Source of the DNA: Sulfurimonas sp. HSL-1716
GTDB taxonomy: Bacteria; Campylobacterota; Campylobacteria; Campylobacterales; Sulfurimonadaceae
Direction: 5' to 3'
NCBI RefSeq assembly: GCF_039645975.1
Contig: NZ_CP147918.1
Location: 1,798,001 to 1,862,000, forward strand
Length of the DNA stretch: 64,000 bases
Position 1 is the stretch's first letter. Every line of letters starts with the position of its first letter. The position numbers and the translations under genes are program-made. Of this stretch, positions 8,797 to 22,136 are shown one piece after another. Below the pieces are notes generated by a model, which did not search any database, was not told where the DNA came from, and was given only the letters and a program-made list of their open reading frames with translations.

Positions 8797-9504
8797 TTAT
8801 AGCAGTATCGAACTTACGACTCCTATGAGTCCGCCAAATACTCCTCCCCATACAACAAGCCAGCCGAGATGTTCCTTGATAATGCGTTCGATCATCTCTT
8901 TGACCATCTGCGGAGTGACTTCACAAAGTCTCGTATCGATAAGCTTTTCGATCGAATCAAGCATATCCTGACTCAGACTCGAACTTTTCAAATGGTTCTG
9001 CATCGTTTGGTTAAACGCATCGGATTCTACTATCTTTAAAACCGCATCTTTCATTTTTTTACTAAACGGATCTTTAAGGGCTTCGAGCGCTTTTTCACCG
9101 CCGAACATACCGAGCATGCTGCCAAAAGATGATTCCATGACCGTCTTTGTAAGCGCGTCGTATGCCGGAGAAAAATCCGTCTCTTCTATTATCGGGACAA
9201 GATCCAGCTTTTTTTCCTCTTTAGCAAAAAAACTGTCAAGCTGCCCTTTTGTAAAAAACTCTCTCATCATAAGATTTTTGATGCTTGCTTTAAATCCTTC
9301 AAATCTTGAAGTTATAACACCCGAACCGTAAAGAAACGGAACTTTTTCAAATAGCATATGGATAGCAAGCTGATTGGTAACGGAGCCTGAAAGTGCAAAT
9401 AACCCCGCATATAAAAAATATTTTGAGAACTCTTTTGGAACGATAAAAGCAATACCTATCAAAAGAAGAGATATGAAATTCGTCATAAAAGATTTATTTA
9501 ACAT
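8797..9504 (-). CDS. DUF445 family membrane protein
   Basis: 235 residues. Two hydrophobic segments at the N-terminus (about 9-24 and 28-45) and one at the C-terminus (LGWLVVWGGVFGGLIGVVSSILL) flank a helical soluble middle. The GSVTNQLAIHMLFEKVPF segment is typical of DUF445/YheB-like proteins, whose function is not established. It is convergent with the S4-domain gene (10-nt gap) and 38 nt downstream of fabH, so it may be the last gene of that operon. Confidence 0.75.
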   Translation of the reverse strand: MLNKSFMTNFISLLLIGIAFIVPKEFSKYFLYAGLFALSGSVTNQLAIHMLFEKVPFLYGSGVITSRFEGFKASIKNLMMREFFTKGQLDSFFAKEEKKLDLVPIIEETDFSPAYDALTKTVMESSFGSMLGMFGGEKALEALKDPFSKKMKDAVLKIVESDAFNQTMQNHLKSSSLSQDMLDSIEKLIDTRLCEVTPQMVKEMIERIIKEHLGWLVVWGGVFGGLIGVVSSILL

Positions 9505-9542
9505 GGCTGCCTCTGTTTCAAACGGAGTTTAGGATCTTAAAA

Positions 9543-10538
9543 CTATTTTTTTGGAGAAAAAGGGACTAATGCACTTCCCCATGTCAGTCCGCCGCCAAAA
9601 GCATCCAAAAGCATCATATCCCCCGCTTTTAGTTTTCCGCTTTCATATATATCGTTGATCGCCATAGGGATAGACGCCCCGGAAGTGTTCCCATATTTTG
9701 CAACGGTAAGCACCACTTGTTCGTCTTTCATCTCCAAAGCGTCGCCTACGGCTTTGATAATACGGTAATTTGCCTGATGCGGGACAAAATGCTTAATAGA
9801 ATCAGATGAGATCTTATTTGTCTCGAGTATCTCTTTGACATCGTTTGTCAACGTTCTGACGGCGACTTTAAAAGTCTCGTTGCCTTTCATCTGCATGAAT
9901 GCTCCCGCGGATTCCGCCGTAAGACTGTCATGGATCGAACCCGATCCGCCGTTTGGCGTCATAAGAAGTTCGGCATAAGAACCGTCGCTGCCCGTATGCA
10001 CGTCGATAATAGCTTCTCTCTTATCTTCAGTCGCACTTATCATAGCAGCACCTGCACCGTCACCGAAAAGGATACATGTAGCCCTGTCGCTGTAATCGGT
10101 GATCTTACTCAGCCTTTCCGCTCCGACAATGAGAACATTTTTTTTCAAGCCCGATTCCACGAAAGCCTTAGCTACATTCAGAGCATAGATAAATCCCGTA
10201 CATGCCGCAGATATATCAAATGCCATAATATTACCAAGACCGAGTTTGTCGGTTATAATCGTAGCAGTAGAGGGCATACATAAGTAATCGGGTGATATCG
10301 TCGCACAGACGACAAGATCTATCTCGCTCTTATCGATACCCGATCTTTCGATAGCCAAAGATGCAGCTTTGACGCCCATATCGCTGGTCGTTTCGTTTTC
10401 AGATGCGATACGGCGCTCTTTGATGCCTGTACGCTTGGTTATCCACTCATCGGACGTATCTACCATCTTTTCCAAATCTTCGTTTGTCAATATTTTTTCA
10501 GGTACATAGGCTCCAATAGAGCGAAAAGCTGCATACAT
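9543..10538 (-). CDS. fabH: 3-oxoacyl-ACP synthase III (beta-ketoacyl-ACP synthase III)
   Basis: Condenses acetyl-CoA with malonyl-ACP to start fatty acid synthesis in the cytosol. 331 residues, the usual length. The catalytic triad is present: Cys113 in AACTGF, His255 in PHQAN, Asn285 in KYGNTSGAS. The C-terminal [11 protein letters not shown] glycine-rich segment is typical. It follows plsX with a 2-nt gap, the widely conserved plsX-fabH arrangement that links phospholipid and fatty acid synthesis. Confidence 0.97.
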   Translation of the reverse strand: MYAAFRSIGAYVPEKILTNEDLEKMVDTSDEWITKRTGIKERRIASENETTSDMGVKAASLAIERSGIDKSEIDLVVCATISPDYLCMPSTATIITDKLGLGNIMAFDISAACTGFIYALNVAKAFVESGLKKNVLIVGAERLSKITDYSDRATCILFGDGAGAAMISATEDKREAIIDVHTGSDGSYAELLMTPNGGSGSIHDSLTAESAGAFMQMKGNETFKVAVRTLTNDVKEILETNKISSDSIKHFVPHQANYRIIKAVGDALEMKDEQVVLTVAKYGNTSGASIPMAINDIYESGKLKAGDMMLLDAFGGGLTWGSALVPFSPKK

Positions 10539-10540
10539 CG

Positions 10541-11539
10541 TTATTTTTCCTTTGATTTCATAGCTTCCAAACGGTCTTCTATATGCTGATTTACACCGGT
10601 ATCTATATACCTGATAGCCTGAAATATAGCATTTTTGATAGCTTTTGAATTACTTTTTCCATGGCTGACGATTGCACAGCCCTTTATACCTATCAGCGGA
10701 GCTCCGCCGATCTCGGCATAATCGATCTCTTTTTTAAGAAGTTTGAAAACTTTTCTCATTAAAAGCGCACCCGTGATCGCTATGGGCGATTTACGGATAT
10801 AGTCCTTTATCAAGATGCTGATGGTAGAGGCCACTCCTTCTGAAGTTTTCAACACCAGGTTACCCACAAACCCGTCACATGTGATCACGTCACAGCTGCC
10901 GTTAAAAATATCACTGCCTTCGACGTTGCCTTTAAAACCTTTATAGCCTTTTAAGAGTTTAAAAGCTTCTTTAGTGAGATCATTGCCTTTTGAGTCCTCT
11001 TCGCCGTTTGCAAGCAGGCCGATGCTCGGCTCGGATATTTTAAGCATATCTTCTGCGTAACATCCGCCCATTATAGCAAACTGCACTAAATGCTCAGCCT
11101 TTGAATCGACATTGGCGCCCACATCGAGTAAAACGGAACGGCGTCCGATCTTTGTAGGCATCAAAGTTACAAGCGCCGGACGAAGGACATGCTTGAGTCT
11201 TCCCAATCGAAGAGTAGCGAGTGTCATTGTCGCACCGCTGTGTCCGGCAGAGACGATCCCGTGGGCATGTCCCTCTTTTACTAGTTCGATCGCTTTATAA
11301 ATGCTGCTTTCTTTACGTTTTAAAGCATCGGTCGCAGCGTCATGCATGCTGATGAGATCATCAGCATCGACTATAGAAACTTTATCTTTATATCCCTTGG
11401 GTAATAAAGATAAAATTTCATCTCTTTTACCAACTAAAATAGGGTGAAACTTTCTTTTTTTTAGAGCAAGAACAACTCCACTTACGATAGGCTCAGGACC
11501 GAAATCCCCGCCCATTGCATCAATAGCGATTTTCACCAT
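10541..11539 (-). CDS. plsX: Phosphate acyltransferase PlsX
   Basis: Makes acyl-phosphate from acyl-ACP, the donor used by PlsY (also in this window at 46452) for the first step of phospholipid synthesis. 332 residues; N-terminal [17 protein letters not shown] is the family signature, with [20 protein letters not shown] and VGANVDSK further in. The start ATG at 11539 lies 3 nt after the rpmF stop. The rpmF-plsX-fabH order is conserved across many bacteria. Confidence 0.97.
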   Translation of the reverse strand: MVKIAIDAMGGDFGPEPIVSGVVLALKKRKFHPILVGKRDEILSLLPKGYKDKVSIVDADDLISMHDAATDALKRKESSIYKAIELVKEGHAHGIVSAGHSGATMTLATLRLGRLKHVLRPALVTLMPTKIGRRSVLLDVGANVDSKAEHLVQFAIMGGCYAEDMLKISEPSIGLLANGEEDSKGNDLTKEAFKLLKGYKGFKGNVEGSDIFNGSCDVITCDGFVGNLVLKTSEGVASTISILIKDYIRKSPIAITGALLMRKVFKLLKKEIDYAEIGGAPLIGIKGCAIVSHGKSNSKAIKNAIFQAIRYIDTGVNQHIEDRLEAMKSKEK

Positions 11540-11542
11540 TGA

Positions 11543-11692
11543 TTATTTGTACTCACCGGTAGTTGGATTAATGTGGTGTGGTAATCTGTATGTTCCGTCA
11601 ACGTCTTTTACAGGACGTTTCAAACTGATTTTATAATGAGTTCTGCGTTTTGCAGAACGTGAATGTGACACACGTCTTTTTGGTACTGCCAT
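11543..11692 (-). CDS. rpmF: Ribosomal protein bL32
   Basis: 49 residues from ATG 11692: [20 protein letters not shown], ending in [11 protein letters not shown]. This is the classic bL32 start and basic composition. It lacks the zinc-binding cysteine pairs found in some L32 forms. Encoded immediately upstream of plsX with a 3-nt gap and preceded by AAGGAAA. It is a component of the large ribosomal subunit. Confidence 0.95.
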   Translation of the reverse strand: MAVPKRRVSHSRSAKRRTHYKISLKRPVKDVDGTYRLPHHINPTTGEYK

Positions 11693-11711
11693 TTTTTAAT
11701 TTCCTTTCCTC

Positions 11712-12059
11712 TTATTTACAATCTTCACAGCTATGATAGCCACTCTTTATCAACTCTATTTCGGAGTTTAGTAACTCTTCGATATCAATATTTCCGTCAA
11801 AAGATTCTACGACATCATAATCTTCTCTCATTCCGTTATAAACTCCGTTGCTTATCAAAAATTCGACATCTTCATTAAGCTGAAGCACTACATCGCCTGA
11901 GCAGAGATAACAATCCAAATCGATTGATCCGGTTATAGTAGCTTGCAAAAGTACAAGATTTTCGCCATCATACTTCAAACTACCTTTAAAAACAATATTA
12001 TCAGACCTTATATCAAAGTCTAATGGTGTTTTAGTAACTTTTCTAAAATTAACGGTCAT
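11712..12059 (-). CDS. DUF177/YceD family protein
   Basis: 115 residues, acidic, with CYLC near the middle and a terminal SCEDCK. DUF177 (YceD) proteins are usually encoded just before rpmF, exactly as here, and have been linked to 23S rRNA accumulation in plants and bacteria. The assignment rests mainly on this position plus the DLDCYLCSGDVVLQL segment. The two Cys pairs could bind a metal, but that is inference. Confidence 0.72.
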   Translation of the reverse strand: MTVNFRKVTKTPLDFDIRSDNIVFKGSLKYDGENLVLLQATITGSIDLDCYLCSGDVVLQLNEDVEFLISNGVYNGMREDYDVVESFDGNIDIEELLNSEIELIKSGYHSCEDCK

Positions 12060-12068
12060 AAAAACGGA

Positions 12069-12482
12069 TTACGAAATCTCTTTTTCCGCAAAGAAAAACG
12101 CTATCTCCACTGCAGCATTTTCCAATGAATCGCTTCCATGAACCGCATTAGCATCGATATTTTCCGCAAAATCTGCACGGATAGTACCAGCTGCTGCTTC
12201 TTTAGGGTTTGTAGCCCCCATAAGATCACGATTTTTTTTCATCGCGTCTTCACCCTCTAGTACAGATACAACAACCGGTCCACTTATCATAAAATCAACT
12301 AAATCATTGAAAAACGGGCGCTCGCTGTGAACAGCATAAAAAGTCTCTGCATCTTTACGAGAAAGTTGAAGTTTTTTTGTAGCTGCTATTCTAAGACCAT
12401 TGCTTTCAAAACGATCCAAAATTTTACCGATAACACCTTTTGCAACAGCATCAGGTTTGATGATAGATAACGTACGTTCCAT
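12069..12482 (-). CDS. ndk: Nucleoside diphosphate kinase
   Basis: Balances NDP/NTP pools by a phospho-histidine ping-pong mechanism. 137 residues, the standard length. N-terminal [12 protein letters not shown], the catalytic His115 in NAVHGSDS, and [18 protein letters not shown] are all present. First gene of the ndk-yceD-rpmF-plsX-fabH run, with 9 nt to the next gene. Confidence 0.97.
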   Translation of the reverse strand: MERTLSIIKPDAVAKGVIGKILDRFESNGLRIAATKKLQLSRKDAETFYAVHSERPFFNDLVDFMISGPVVVSVLEGEDAMKKNRDLMGATNPKEAAAGTIRADFAENIDANAVHGSDSLENAAVEIAFFFAEKEIS

Positions 12483-12517
12483 CAGTACTCCTAGTATATA
12501 TAAAAAAATAGAGTGGA

Positions 12518-12523
12518 ATTATA
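12518..12523 (-). promoter_or_regulatory. -10 element of the ndk operon
   Basis: TATAAT on the minus strand, about 35 nt upstream of the ndk ATG and within an AT-rich tract (12524-12553). No clear -35. It probably drives the whole ndk-to-fabH run. Confidence 0.5.
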
Positions 12524-12602
12524 CCCAAATAAAAGTATATTTTTATTTAAACCTGCGGATATTGTGTTAAAAAGACAAATGATTTAGAAAAAAAAGAGGG
12601 GT

Positions 12603-12630
12603 TTATAGGCATCTATAAAGACGCCTATAA
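12603..12630 (-). terminator. Hairpin after ferredoxin gene
   Basis: Inverted repeat TTATAGGC/GCCTATAA with a 12-nt loop directly after the ferredoxin stop; on the minus strand a CTCTTTTTTTT run follows about 6 nt later. Consistent with an intrinsic terminator, though the T run is offset. Confidence 0.5.
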
Positions 12631-12640
12631 TTAAGTTTAA

Positions 12641-13000
12641 TTAATCTACTACGTTCTCGCGGTTTTTACGAGCGTCTGCACTAACATCGTCGCGAGACGG
12701 CATCTCTGCATCAGCATCTTCTACTACGTAGTTTTTACCGCCGACATAGTTAGCACCTGCAAAGAAATCTTTATGAGCAGAGTCAAATGGCATATCCCAT
12801 GTGATACATCCTTCAGTCGGACATGCTGTAGCACATGCCGGCTCGTCATGATGACCGATACATTCTACACATTTATCTGGATATACATAATATAACTCTT
12901 CACCCGTCGGGTTATCATCCTCATCTACTATTGCCTCTACCGGACATTCGTCTATACAAGCACCACAGTTTATACATATATCGTTAATAATTACTGCCAT
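12641..13000 (-). CDS. 2[4Fe-4S] ferredoxin with C-terminal extension
   Basis: 119 residues. First cluster motif CINCGACIDECP near residues 8-19. The second is a YfhL/Alvin-type motif with an insertion: CVECIGHHDEPACATACP. About 45 residues follow the second cluster (DSAHKDFFAGANYVGGKNYV and an acidic end), longer than a minimal ferredoxin. It is monocistronic by appearance and probably a general low-potential electron carrier. A second, shorter ferredoxin of the same class lies at 49675. Confidence 0.88.
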   Translation of the reverse strand: MAVIINDICINCGACIDECPVEAIVDEDDNPTGEELYYVYPDKCVECIGHHDEPACATACPTEGCITWDMPFDSAHKDFFAGANYVGGKNYVVEDADAEMPSRDDVSADARKNRENVVD

Positions 13001-13186
13001 GTTATCTCCTATTTTTAATTCAAGTAACTATAAACAAAACTATTTTAAATCAAGCTAAAAGCCGACGATATTTGATGTGAAAATCACGATATGTTACACT
13101 TTTCTTGATGTAAAATTTATTATAATTACATATATTTATTCTTTCACATAAAAGCGCATTATACGCCTTATGCAAAAGAAAACTTC

Positions 13187-14344
13187 TTAGATCGAGAGAT
13201 ACTTTTTAATATCTTCCGCTCTGTCTGTTTTTTCCCATGTGAATTCATCCTCTTCACGACCGAAATGTCCGTATGCAGCAGTCTTTCTGTATATCGGACG
13301 AAGCAGGTTTAGAGATTCTATGATCCCTTTTGGCGAAAGATCGAATAGATCTGCAACACATTTTTCTATCATCTCTTCAGATACAACGGCAGTTCCATGC
13401 GTATTTACCATGATCGATACGGGCTTTGCGACACCGATGGCATAAGCCACTTGAATGGTCGCGCGTTCACACGCACCGGCCGCAACCAAATTTTTGGCTA
13501 CGTATCGGGCTGCATACGCCGCACTTCTATCGACTTTCGTAGGGTCTTTTCCGCTAAACGCTCCGCCGCCATGAGGACAAGATCCGCCGTATGTATCGAC
13601 AATGATCTTACGTCCCGTAAGTCCTGCATCGCCTTGCGGTCCTCCGATCACGAATTTTCCTGTCGGATTGATATGATAAACGATATTTTCGCTTATCATA
13701 TCCTCCGGAATTACTTTTTTTATCACTTCATTGATCATATCTTCATGAATTTTCTCTTGAGATACGTCAGGGGCATGCTGTGTAGATATTACAATAGTCT
13801 CGACTGATACCGGTTTGTCATCTATATATTTGACACTTATCTGTGCTTTGCCGTCAGGGCGCAGATAGGGAACCGTACCGTCTTTGCGGACCTGCGCCAA
13901 ACGCTCGGTCAAACGGTGAGCCAAATATATCGGCAAAGGCATTAAAACATCGGTCTCTTTACAAGCGTAACCGAACATCAAACCTTGATCGCCCGCGCCT
14001 ATTTCACCGCTTGCCTGATCAACCCCCTGATTGATATCAGGAGACTGCTCACCGATCCCGTTTAAAACAGCAGCCGATCTATAATCAAAGCCATATGTCG
14101 CATCCGTATAGCCGATCTCTTGGATCACTTTACGCGCTATTACCTGCATCGGCGCATAAGCCGTTGTTTTCAGTTCGCCTGCAATTACACAAAAACCATT
14201 CGATACCAATGTTTCACACGCTACACGTGCTGACGTATCATGCTCAATAATATAATCCAAAATTGCATCACTGATCTGATCTGCCATCTTATCAGGATGC
14301 CCTTCTGTTACAGACTCTGAAGTAAAAATATACTCTTTAGTCAT
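13187..14344 (-). CDS. metK: S-adenosylmethionine synthetase
   Basis: Forms SAM from methionine and ATP. 385 residues, the usual size. Family signatures seen: [21 protein letters not shown] at the N-terminus (ATP/methionine site), [12 protein letters not shown], and [19 protein letters not shown] near the middle. It stands alone between the ferredoxin and the divergent peroxiredoxin. The leader is about 50 nt with a small GAGGcaagaCCTC hairpin but no SAM riboswitch-like architecture. Confidence 0.97.
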   Translation of the reverse strand: MTKEYIFTSESVTEGHPDKMADQISDAILDYIIEHDTSARVACETLVSNGFCVIAGELKTTAYAPMQVIARKVIQEIGYTDATYGFDYRSAAVLNGIGEQSPDINQGVDQASGEIGAGDQGLMFGYACKETDVLMPLPIYLAHRLTERLAQVRKDGTVPYLRPDGKAQISVKYIDDKPVSVETIVISTQHAPDVSQEKIHEDMINEVIKKVIPEDMISENIVYHINPTGKFVIGGPQGDAGLTGRKIIVDTYGGSCPHGGGAFSGKDPTKVDRSAAYAARYVAKNLVAAGACERATIQVAYAIGVAKPVSIMVNTHGTAVVSEEMIEKCVADLFDLSPKGIIESLNLLRPIYRKTAAYGHFGREEDEFTWEKTDRAEDIKKYLSI

Positions 14345-14391
14345 CGATTTCCTTTATTGAAATACGAGGTCTTGCCTCATAAGTCATCGTG

Positions 14392-14397
14392 ATTATA
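14392..14397 (-). promoter_or_regulatory. -10 element of metK
   Basis: TATAAT on the minus strand, 47 nt upstream of the metK ATG. No obvious -35. The leader contains GAGGCAAGACCTC, a short hairpin of unknown significance. Confidence 0.5.
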
Positions 14398-14500
14398 TCT
14401 AAAGGATATTTAAAAAAAAACAATTATTAAAAAAACAATAAATTATTTAATCTTTATAGGGTAAACTTTCTCCATAAATAAATTTTATAAGGAAATAAAA

Positions 14501-15097
14501 ATGTTAGTAACAAACAAAGCTCCGGATTTTACTGCAACTGCGGTTTTAGCAGACGGTTCGATCGTCGAAAACTTTAACTTGATGGAAAATTTAGGAAAAA
14601 AAGGTGCCGTACTTTTTTTCTATCCGTTAGATTTTACATTTGTATGTCCTTCTGAGATTATAGCGTTCTCTCATAGAATAGAAGAGTTTACAAGCCGCGG
14701 CATTAATGTAATAGGCGTATCGGTTGACAGTCAATTCTCACACTTTGCTTGGAGAGAAACTCCTGTTGAAAAAGGCGGTATCGGAAAAGTAAGATTCCCA
14801 CTTGTTGCAGATTTGAGCAAACAGATATCAAGAGATTACGATGTACTTTTCGGTGAATCCGTTGCTCTGCGCGGATCATTTTTGATCGATGCGGACGGTA
14901 CTGTTCGTCATGCCGTGATCAATGACCTTCCTCTCGGACGCAACATCGATGAGATGATCCGTATGGTAGATACAATGCTATTTACCAATGAGCATGGTGA
15001 AGTATGTCCTGCAGGATGGCAAAAAGGCGACGAAGGGATGAAAGCTTCAACTGAAGGCGTAGCAGACTACCTTGCAAAACACGAAAACGATCTATAA
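14501..15097 (+). CDS. 2-Cys peroxiredoxin (AhpC/Prx1 type)
   Basis: Thiol peroxidase of 198 residues that reduces hydrogen peroxide and organic hydroperoxides in the cytosol. Peroxidatic Cys49 in DFTFVCPSE and resolving Cys169 in EVCPAGW, with the C-terminal YF-like helix region present (VADYLAKHE). This is the typical 2-Cys Prx1/AhpC subgroup. RBS AAGGAAA sits before ATG 14501. No ahpF neighbour, so its reductant is not shown here. A strong terminator hairpin follows at 15107. Confidence 0.95.
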   Translation: MLVTNKAPDFTATAVLADGSIVENFNLMENLGKKGAVLFFYPLDFTFVCPSEIIAFSHRIEEFTSRGINVIGVSVDSQFSHFAWRETPVEKGGIGKVRFPLVADLSKQISRDYDVLFGESVALRGSFLIDADGTVRHAVINDLPLGRNIDEMIRMVDTMLFTNEHGEVCPAGWQKGDEGMKASTEGVADYLAKHENDL

Positions 15098-15102
15098 TTG
15101 TT

Positions 15103-16386
15103 TTATAATAAGCCGAGAATCTCGCTTCTCGGCTTATTTTCCATAGTAAATTCCACAGCTTTTTTATCTACAAAAACAAGTTCTCTCCAATCTCTTTTGG
15201 GTTTTATCAATATCAGCCTTTTTTGAGACGTAGCACGGGAAAGCGCAACATAGAACTGAGAAGGTGCAAATATCTCATTTGTTTCAATTATCAGATCTTT
15301 TATACTCATTCCTTGAGATTTATGTATCGTTATTGCAAATGCCAATACGATAGGATATTGGTAAACAGAAAAAAGCTTCTTCTCTACGCTCTCTTTTTTT
15401 CCTTCGTTTTCCTGTTCTATCCAGATAGTTTTATGTTGAGCACTCTGATCAAGTTTTACGATGGTAGAATCACTTTTTCGAATATAAACGTATCTTTCGT
15501 CGATATTGACCACCACACCCCGTTCACCGTTAAAATGATTCCAAGAGTTTTTGGTAAAAAGTACGGGAACACCGATCTTCAACTCCAATTCTTTCATTAC
15601 TCTGGAGTCACTTAAATAACGCTCAACTTGAGTATCTGTAACAGAATCGTCATGTTTTATTATCTCGCATTTTTTTATATGCAGATCACCGTCGATATAA
15701 GAAAGCTGTCTTTTATTATGAGAAGAAGCGCTGCTGTTTTTTCCAAAAAGAAGAGTAAAGTTTTTTAGATCTTCGGTAAAAGGTTTTACAAAACTATTCA
15801 ATATTTCAGCCGAAGAAGTGTCCAATTGACCAAATCTTATACGATTTAATAAAGAGATAAAATCTTCATCATCAATTCTATGATTTTTTGTAAGTTCAAT
15901 GGTTAAAAAATTTAACTTTGCCCATGCCTGCGACTCAAAAGCAAAATTGACAGATTCATATCCTTTGACAACGGGAGGAAGCTGTAAAAAATCTCCGACT
16001 GCCAAAACGGCACCTTTATATTCCGCTTGAAGCAATCTGAATCTTATAAGATCAAATAAAGAGGAACTAATCATAGATATTTCGTCTATTATGATCAGAC
16101 TTATGCCAAAAAGGATGTTCTTTAATTTTTTACTGATTTTTATCTTGGATGATTGTTCTAGTTCTGAGAGGTTATTACATATGCCGATTTCCAAGAAACT
16201 ATGCAGTGTCTGACCGTTAATCAATGTAGCTGCCATTCCAGTAGAAGCCAATTTTGCGATCTTTTTTGAATCTTTTTCAAAGGTTTCAATAATCTCATTG
16301 ACCAATGTGGTTTTGCCGACACCCGCACCGCCGGTTAAAAAAATATTTTGATTGTTATAAAGATGATCTACAACGATATTTTTCAA
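15103..16386 (-). CDS. Pif1/RecD-like SF1B DNA helicase
   Basis: 427 residues; ATP-dependent 5'-3' helicase family. Walker A GGAGVGKTT at 19-27, Walker B IIIDEISMISS, motif III GDFLQLPPV, LTKNHR (motif IV-like), and C-terminal ITIHKSQGMSIKDL followed by YVALSRATS (motifs V and VI). This is the Pif1 subgroup pattern. The start is TTG at 16386 with AAAGAG upstream. A TTAAAAT -10-like box lies about 35 nt upstream. Likely role is genome maintenance (replication fork or G-quadruplex handling). Convergent with the peroxiredoxin gene. Confidence 0.88.
   Translation of the reverse strand: MKNIVVDHLYNNQNIFLTGGAGVGKTTLVNEIIETFEKDSKKIAKLASTGMAATLINGQTLHSFLEIGICNNLSELEQSSKIKISKKLKNILFGISLIIIDEISMISSSLFDLIRFRLLQAEYKGAVLAVGDFLQLPPVVKGYESVNFAFESQAWAKLNFLTIELTKNHRIDDEDFISLLNRIRFGQLDTSSAEILNSFVKPFTEDLKNFTLLFGKNSSASSHNKRQLSYIDGDLHIKKCEIIKHDDSVTDTQVERYLSDSRVMKELELKIGVPVLFTKNSWNHFNGERGVVVNIDERYVYIRKSDSTIVKLDQSAQHKTIWIEQENEGKKESVEKKLFSVYQYPIVLAFAITIHKSQGMSIKDLIIETNEIFAPSQFYVALSRATSQKRLILIKPKRDWRELVFVDKKAVEFTMENKPRSEILGLL
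15107..15140 (+). terminator. Intrinsic terminator of peroxiredoxin gene, inside the opposing helicase ORF
   Basis: Perfect 13-bp stem (15107-15119 with 15126-15138), loop of 6 nt, followed by TT on the plus strand; the right arm itself ends in TTATTTT. It starts 10 nt after the peroxiredoxin stop. The same bases encode the last residues of the helicase on the minus strand (stop at 15103-15105). Confidence 0.8.
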
Positions 16387-16499
16387 ATATATCTCTTTGT
16401 AAGTAAATAGATCGTGATTTTAACATAGTAGTGTTGTATAGAAATTTAAATGTAAAGAGTCAAAGGAAAAAAATAATTTGAAAGGAAGGGTAAATCCGA

Positions 16500-16619
16500 T
16501 AACTAGGCGGCGACCTACGTTTCCACACCTGAAAGGTGCAGTATTATCAGCGATGGGAGGCTTAGCTTCTGGGTTCGGAATGGGGCCAGGCGTTTCCCTC
16601 TCTCTGTAGCCACCTAGAC
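16500..16619 (-). rRNA. rrf: 5S ribosomal RNA
   Basis: About 118 nt. The 5' segment TGTCTAGGTGGC pairs with the 3' segment GCCGCCTAGTTA, and the internal GGTTCGGAATGGG region is typical for bacterial 5S. Ends are approximate. Flanking ATCCGAT/ATCGGAT repeats extend the terminal stem and probably form the processing helix. Last RNA of the operon. Confidence 0.93.
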
Positions 16620-16699
16620 AATCGGATATAAAAGCACCGGGATGCGCTTATATCCAACTGCTTGGACTTGAGGAGTTTATTATCAAAGTCAACATTTAC

Positions 16700-16740
16700 A
16701 ACAACAGACCACTTTGCTTATACTAAGTAAGGCAGTGAGC
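16700..16740 (-). repeat. 3' arm of 23S precursor processing stem
   Basis: Complementary to 19822-19862 over about 40 nt with few mismatches; GCTCACTGCCTTACTTA and CTGTTGT blocks match exactly. It flanks the 23S gene and would form the long double-stranded stem that RNase III cleaves in the precursor. An outer block at 16677-16692 also pairs with 19904-19919. Confidence 0.85.
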
Positions 16741-16744
16741 TAAA

Positions 16745-19665
<2,921 letters not shown>

Positions 19666-20035
19666 ATACGTTATCCGAACAAAGTCCGAATACCTACGTT
19701 AACACTGGGTTTACTTCAGCAGTAAGCTCATCGCACTAGTGCGATTGGACTCTCTGTCGAAGAGAACTTAGCGTTAGCGCAGCCTAAGGAATTACTTCCT
19801 TTGGCGTACTATTCTAATTTGCGCTCACTGCCTTACTTAACATAAGACAGCGATCTGTTGTAGTTGTTATTTCAAAAATAAACCTTGTTTATTCTTTACT
19901 TTAGTTGACTTTGACAATATTAATTTAATGAACTCTTCTTAGACTTTTAAAGTCTAACACTAAACCTACCTCTGTAGGTCTGGTGTTAAACTTCTTTATT
20001 CTCTTCTTCATTTTTCAAGTACTATAACTCAAAAA
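19666..20035 (-). other. tRNA-Ile to 23S spacer
   Basis: 370 nt without a gene. It holds the 5' arm of the 23S processing stem (19822-19862), an outer paired block (19904-19919), and an inverted repeat around 19950-19990 (AGTCTAACACtaaacctacctctgtaggtctgGTGTTAAACT). No tRNA-Ala gene, which often follows tRNA-Ile in such spacers, was found. Confidence 0.7.
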
Positions 20036-20112
20036 TGGTGGGCCTAAGAGGACTTGAACCTCTGACCTCACCCTTATCAGGGGTGCACTCTAACCAGCTG
20101 AGCTATAGGCCC
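20036..20112 (-). tRNA. tRNA-Ile (GAT anticodon)
   Basis: 77 nt on the minus strand, GGGCCTATAGCTC at the 5' end pairing with AGGCCC at the 3' end, CCA encoded. Anticodon GAT in the loop CTGATAA. T-loop GGTTCAAGTCC. Located between 16S and 23S as in many bacteria. Confidence 0.96.
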
Positions 20113-20144
20113 GAGAATAATCGGTCGATATGTGAAATAACATA

Positions 20145-20170
20145 GATCACTGAAAACTAAGCAAGCAGAC
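20145..20170 (-). repeat. 3' arm of 16S precursor processing stem
   Basis: Complementary to 21919-21944 over 26 nt with two mismatches that can be G-U pairs. The arms lie about 80 nt past the 16S 3' end and 150 nt before its 5' end, as expected for the RNase III stem enclosing 16S. Confidence 0.82.
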
Positions 20171-20251
20171 AACTGAACAACTAACATTTTTTTCTCGTGT
20201 GAGATTTTCTTTATATTGAGCATATCAAACGAATGATATCTCTTTACTCTA

Positions 20252-21768
<1,517 letters not shown>

Positions 21769-22136
21769 GAATTATTTGAACCAAAGCCCAAGATAAAAAT
21801 CATTGGCTTTATTTTTTAAAAAGTATCCATTTAATAAATAGTATTAAATAGACGGTTATGTTATAGTTATCTTTAAGTAAACTTCCGACAACCCTAACTC
21901 TCGTTAGCCGTCCCCGTCGTCTACTTGCTTAGTTTTCAATGATCTCAAACGTGAAATTCTTATCTCTCTTTAAATCCCTAAACTTTAGGTCTCTTCGTTT
22001 GTGGACGGGAATTATAGGGAAAAATCTATCCATTGTCAAGAGGTTTTTTACCGAATTTTTAAAATTTTCGTCTTTTTGTTGATTTACGTAATTCTTTTGC
22101 ACTTTTATCAGTGATATTTATGAAAAAATATTATTT
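21769..22136 (-). other. rRNA leader and promoter region
   Basis: 368 nt without a protein gene. It contains the consensus promoter at 22011-22039, a CCTAAA-G-TTTAGG inverted repeat at 21977-21989, the 5' arm of the 16S processing stem at 21919-21944, and a CTAAC-GAGA-GTTAG hairpin with a GNRA-type loop at 21893-21906. No boxA-like antitermination signal was recognised with confidence. Confidence 0.7.
22011..22039 (-). promoter_or_regulatory. rRNA operon promoter (consensus sigma-70)
   Basis: Minus strand: -35 TTGACA at 22034-22039, 17-nt spacer, -10 TATAAT at 22011-22016. Both hexamers are perfect. It is followed by TCCCGTCCACAAAC, nearly the same as downstream of the tRNA-Lys/Glu promoter at 61201. 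Confidence 0.92.

Noticed and set aside
14345-14400. Possible SAM riboswitch upstream of metK
   Set aside because: The leader is only about 50 nt and has a single 4-bp hairpin; none of the known SAM aptamer architectures fits.
19680-20030. tRNA-Ala gene in the ribosomal spacer
   Set aside because: No sequence with a TGC anticodon, T-loop GGTTCGA and matching acceptor arms was found in the spacer.
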